64,000 nt of DNA from Clostridiales bacterium Firm_07 (GTDB lineage Bacteria > Bacillota > Clostridia > Oscillospirales > CAG-272): positions 21,244 through 85,243 of the forward strand of contig LVAM01000010.1 of assembly GCA_001604005.1 (NCBI GenBank). The letters run 5' to 3'. This document shows, piece by piece, positions 61,459-64,000 of the stretch (its first letter is position 1; each line of letters starts with the position of its first letter). A program made the position numbers and the translations under genes. Below the pieces are notes generated by a model. That model saw only the letters and a program-made list of their open reading frames with translations, had not been told where the DNA came from and did no database searches.

Positions 61459-62622
61459 TCAAAATGCAATATACCGCACGCGGCGCACGCCGGGCAACGC
61501 GCGAAGCGCGGAAAGCACCGCGTCGCCGACCGTCGAATCGGTATCCATCACAGTATATGCGGCGCTGCCCTTGGATTTGCTGGCAAACGCGGAAATCTCC
61601 ACGCCCGCCGCTTTTGCCGCCGCCAGCGCGTCCGCCGCGCTCTCGGCGCTGTCGTGCAAAACGCAAATGCGGTTTTTGCCGCCGGGGGCAAGCTGCAACG
61701 CGGGATAGTTAACGCTGTTACGGATATTGCCGAGGCGCAGATATTCGTCCAGTTCGTCCGCCGCCATCACGGCACAGTTATCTTCCGACTCCTCGGTCGA
61801 AGCGCCCAGGTGCGGAATGGTGATGGCGCCGGGCATTGCCACGGTCGCCTCGGTTGGGAAATCCGTCACGTACGCCGAAACCTTTCCGCTCTCCAGCGCC
61901 GCCGCCATATCGGCGGCGTTTACAAGTTCGGCGCGGGCAAGATTGAGAATCTTGACGCCGTCTTTCATCGTGGCAAGACTTGCCGCCGAGATCATTCCCG
62001 TCGTTTCGGGGGTAGCGGGCACGTGCAGTGTAACGTAATCCGACACGGCAAAGACCTCTTCAAAGGTCGCCGCGTGGCGCACGCGCGTATCGAGCCGCCA
62101 AGCACCGTCCACCGAGAGAAAGGGGTCGCACCCGACCACGCTCATACCAAGCGACAGCGCGGTGTTTGCCACCATAGCGCCGATCGCGCCAAGTCCGATC
62201 ACGCCGAGCGTTTTGCCTTTGATCTCACAGCCGGCAAACGCGGATTTTCCCGCCTCCACCTGCTTTGCGACGTCGGGCGTCCCCGCAAGCGAGCGCGCCC
62301 AAACGATGCCATCCACCACTTTGCGGGAGGCAAGCAAAAGCGCAAGCACGGCAAGTTCTTTCACGCCGTTGGCGTTGGCGCCGGGCGTGTTGAAGACCAC
62401 GATGCCCTCGTCGGCACAGCGGTCAAGCGGAATGTTGTTGACGCCCGCGCCCGCGCGCGCAATGGCAAGCAGTTCGGGGTTGAACTGCATATCGTGCATT
62501 TTGGCGGAACGCACCAAAATACCTTCGGGCGCCTCGGCGTCCGCCGCGCAGCGGTAGAGATCGGCGGGAAGCCGATCGGTGCCGACTTTGGCGATTTTAT
62601 TGAGCAAGAGTATATTTTTCAT
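61459..62622 (-). CDS. serA: D-3-phosphoglycerate dehydrogenase
   Basis: A 387-residue enzyme oxidising 3-phosphoglycerate in the first step of serine synthesis. The NAD fold has GVIGLGAIGAMVAN, and the catalytic residues are in LARAELVNAADM (Arg region), PHLGASTEESEDN (Glu/His region). The last 70 residues form an ACT domain starting NRICVLHDSAESA, so feedback by serine is possible. GAGGTC precedes ATG 62620-62622, 8 bases after the serC stop. It is somewhat shorter than classical SerA (short-form type). Confidence 0.95.
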   Translation of the reverse strand: MKNILLLNKIAKVGTDRLPADLYRCAADAEAPEGILVRSAKMHDMQFNPELLAIARAGAGVNNIPLDRCADEGIVVFNTPGANANGVKELAVLALLLASRKVVDGIVWARSLAGTPDVAKQVEAGKSAFAGCEIKGKTLGVIGLGAIGAMVANTALSLGMSVVGCDPFLSVDGAWRLDTRVRHAATFEEVFAVSDYVTLHVPATPETTGMISAASLATMKDGVKILNLARAELVNAADMAAALESGKVSAYVTDFPTEATVAMPGAITIPHLGASTEESEDNCAVMAADELDEYLRLGNIRNSVNYPALQLAPGGKNRICVLHDSAESAADALAAAKAAGVEISAFASKSKGSAAYTVMDTDSTVGDAVLSALRALPGVRRVRYIAF

Positions 62623-62630
62623 AAAGGACC

Positions 62631-63722
62631 TCACGTTTTCGGGTTGGCGGCGGCAAACGCCTTCATAAACTCGACCAGTTTTTCAACGCCTTCCTGCGGC
62701 ATCGCGTTGTAAATGGAAGCGCGCATACCGCCCACGCTACGGTGACCTTTGATATTCTTGAAACCGGCGGCGGACGCCTCAGCGGCAAATTTCTTGTCGA
62801 GATCGGGATCGCCCGTGACGAAAGTGACGTTCATCATCGAGCGGCTGTCTTTCAGCACCGGCGCGACGTAATAGTTCTGCGAGTCGAGATAGTTATAAAG
62901 AGTGTCGGCTTTCTTGCGGTTGATCTTCTCCATCGCTTCAAGTCCGCCAAGGGAAAGGATCCACTCGTAAACCAGTTTGGCGATGTAGATGCAGTAACAA
63001 GGAGGCGTGTTGTACATAGAGCCGTTGTCCGCCATCACTTTCCAGTCAAGCATCGTGGGCATTTCCTCTTTGGCATAGCCCAACATATCCTCGCGCACGA
63101 TCACAACGGTAAGACCGGCAGGCGCCATATTTTTCTGCGCGCCCGCGTAGATAACGGCAAAGCGGCTGACGTCGACCGGCTCGGAGAGGATGCAGGAAGA
63201 CATATCCGCGACCAACGGAATGTCGCCCGTATCCGGCACCGCGGCATATTTCGTGCCGTAAATGGTGTTGTTGTAGCAGACGTGGACATACGCCGCGTCG
63301 GGGCGGAACATATCGCGCGTCAGCGTGGGGATGTGCGTAAAGTTATCCTCTTTGCTCGTTGCGGCACACACCACGTCAAAGCCGAGTTTCTGCGCTTCTT
63401 TGAAGGCCTTGCCCGAGAACTGACCGGAAACGACGTAGTCGGCTTTTCCGGTGCGACCGATGAGGTTGAGCGGAACCGCCGCAAATTGCGTGGACGCGCC
63501 GCCTTGCAGGAAAAGAACTTTATAGTTATCCGGAATGTTCATCAACTGACGGAGAAGTTTCTCCGCGTCGGTGATGATGGCTTCATAATCCGGAGAGCGG
63601 TGAGACATTTCCATCACGGACATACCCGAATTTCCGTAGCACAGCATTTCAGCCGCGGCTTTTTCAAGAACCGGGACGGGTAACATAGAAGGACCTGCCG
63701 AGAAGTTGTAAACTCTGTTCAT
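62631..63722 (-). CDS. serC: Phosphoserine aminotransferase
   Basis: A 363-residue PLP enzyme converting 3-phosphohydroxypyruvate to phosphoserine. It starts VYNFSAGPSMLPVPVL, with the PLP lysine in GAQKNMAPAGL near residue 200 and the family end motif GHRSVGGMRASIYNAMP. TTGGAGG precedes ATG 63720-63722; the longer upstream extension is rejected because it lies before the promoter. serB is not adjacent. Confidence 0.98.
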   Translation of the reverse strand: MNRVYNFSAGPSMLPVPVLEKAAAEMLCYGNSGMSVMEMSHRSPDYEAIITDAEKLLRQLMNIPDNYKVLFLQGGASTQFAAVPLNLIGRTGKADYVVSGQFSGKAFKEAQKLGFDVVCAATSKEDNFTHIPTLTRDMFRPDAAYVHVCYNNTIYGTKYAAVPDTGDIPLVADMSSCILSEPVDVSRFAVIYAGAQKNMAPAGLTVVIVREDMLGYAKEEMPTMLDWKVMADNGSMYNTPPCYCIYIAKLVYEWILSLGGLEAMEKINRKKADTLYNYLDSQNYYVAPVLKDSRSMMNVTFVTGDPDLDKKFAAEASAAGFKNIKGHRSVGGMRASIYNAMPQEGVEKLVEFMKAFAAANPKT

Positions 63723-63792
63723 AATAACCTCCAAAAACCGATCGAACGGCGTTGTTTTTCTTTGCCTTCGGCAAAAATTTAACATTAAAATC

Positions 63793-63821
63793 ATTATACG
63801 CCACTTTTTTCCTACCGTCAA
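63793..63821 (-). promoter_or_regulatory. Promoter of serC-serA
   Basis: Minus-strand TTGACG (63816-63821) and TATAAT (63793-63798), 17-bp spacer, 70 bases before the ATG. No T-box or other riboswitch fold is evident in the short leader. Confidence 0.85.
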
Positions 63822-63861
63822 GGCTTTCGCGAAAAAAATCTCGGCTTTTCGAAAAAATATG

Positions 63862-63893
63862 AAAACGCGGGCTTGCGAAAACCGCAAGCCCGC
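63862..63893 (-). terminator. Terminator of a minus-strand gene entering from the right
   Basis: GCGGGCTTGCG (63866-63876) pairs with CGCAAGCCCGC (63883-63893); minus-strand tail TTTTC. Confidence 0.8.
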
Positions 63894-63922
63894 GCCGATC
63901 TCGCCTCACGGCGGGATCTTGG

Positions 63923-64000
63923 TCATTTGCGCCAACGGAGCGTTATGCCGTAAAACACGAATTCTTGGTTCGTTGCACTTTCGTCAAGAACGATCTCCAT
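63923..64000 (-). CDS. C-terminal end of an unidentified gene
   Basis: Minus-strand frame open from the window edge with 25 codons before a TGA at 63923-63925, followed 30 bases later by a terminator hairpin. The end (SATNQEFVFYGITLRWRK) has a basic, aromatic tail. The other two frames stop quickly. Too little is visible for a family call. Confidence 0.5.
   Translation of the reverse strand: MEIVLDESATNQEFVFYGITLRWRK

Overview
The window reads as one contiguous piece of a GC-rich chromosome from a fermentative, endospore-lineage Clostridia member, most likely an uncultured gut type. The grounds are Firmicutes gene order (smc-ftsY, topA-trmFO-plsX-rnc, infC-rpmI-rplT, scpA-scpB-DUF2953-gerW-dac-rluB), strong AGGAGG-type ribosome binding sites, many TTGACA/TATAAT promoters with a 17-18 bp spacer, a Spo0A homologue and a GerW/YtfJ homologue, and adhE and ackA. 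I saw no rRNA, tRNA, CRISPR array, prophage or insertion sequence.

Layout. 1-2.7 kb: the end of a family 20 glycosidase gene and a large unknown partner. 2.7-12.6 kb, minus strand: rpsU, then a tightly coupled smc-ftsY-rdgB-yhbY-nadD-yqeK/rsfS-leuS operon. 12.7-20.2 kb, minus: an rRNA methyltransferase gene, dprA, topA, trmFO, plsX, rnc. 20.3-21.6 kb, minus: infC-rpmI-rplT with a promoter, an attenuator-like leader and an ATT start codon. 21.7-21.9 kb, plus: an apparent free-standing small RNA gene. 22-32 kb, plus: lon-engB-lysA, a site-2 protease, scpA-scpB, DUF2953, gerW, a D-Ala-D-Ala carboxypeptidase, rluB, a GNAT-like protein, then spo0A under its own promoter. 33-35.5 kb, minus: lnt and an rluD-type gene. 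35.6-37 kb: mtaB.

37-43.4 kb is the most accessory-looking part. It holds a 940-residue lipoprotein with nine 25-residue tandem repeats followed by BspA-type leucine-rich repeats, a divergent small XRE regulator with two matching 22-bp palindromes around the lipoprotein promoter, and a 999-residue unknown lipoprotein with a folded 5' leader. 43.4-47.7 kb: a DNA glycosylase, then an aconitase-family hydratase and isocitrate dehydrogenase pair. 47.7-58 kb: a phosphotransferase-fold protein, adhE, PHP proteins, tmcAL, ackA, gpmI. 58-64 kb, minus: a transglutaminase-like protein, a small membrane protein, prfB, an unlisted 41-residue peptide gene, serA and serC.

The best leads are: the Spo0A homologue with Asn at the phospho-acceptor position; the repeat-rich lipoprotein with its paired-operator XRE switch; the in-frame YqeK-RsfS fusion that keeps an internal ribosome binding site; the small RNA upstream of lon; and the 41-residue acidic peptide gene with its own promoter and terminators. 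All calls come from reading the sequence. No database search was run, and GC statements are by eye.
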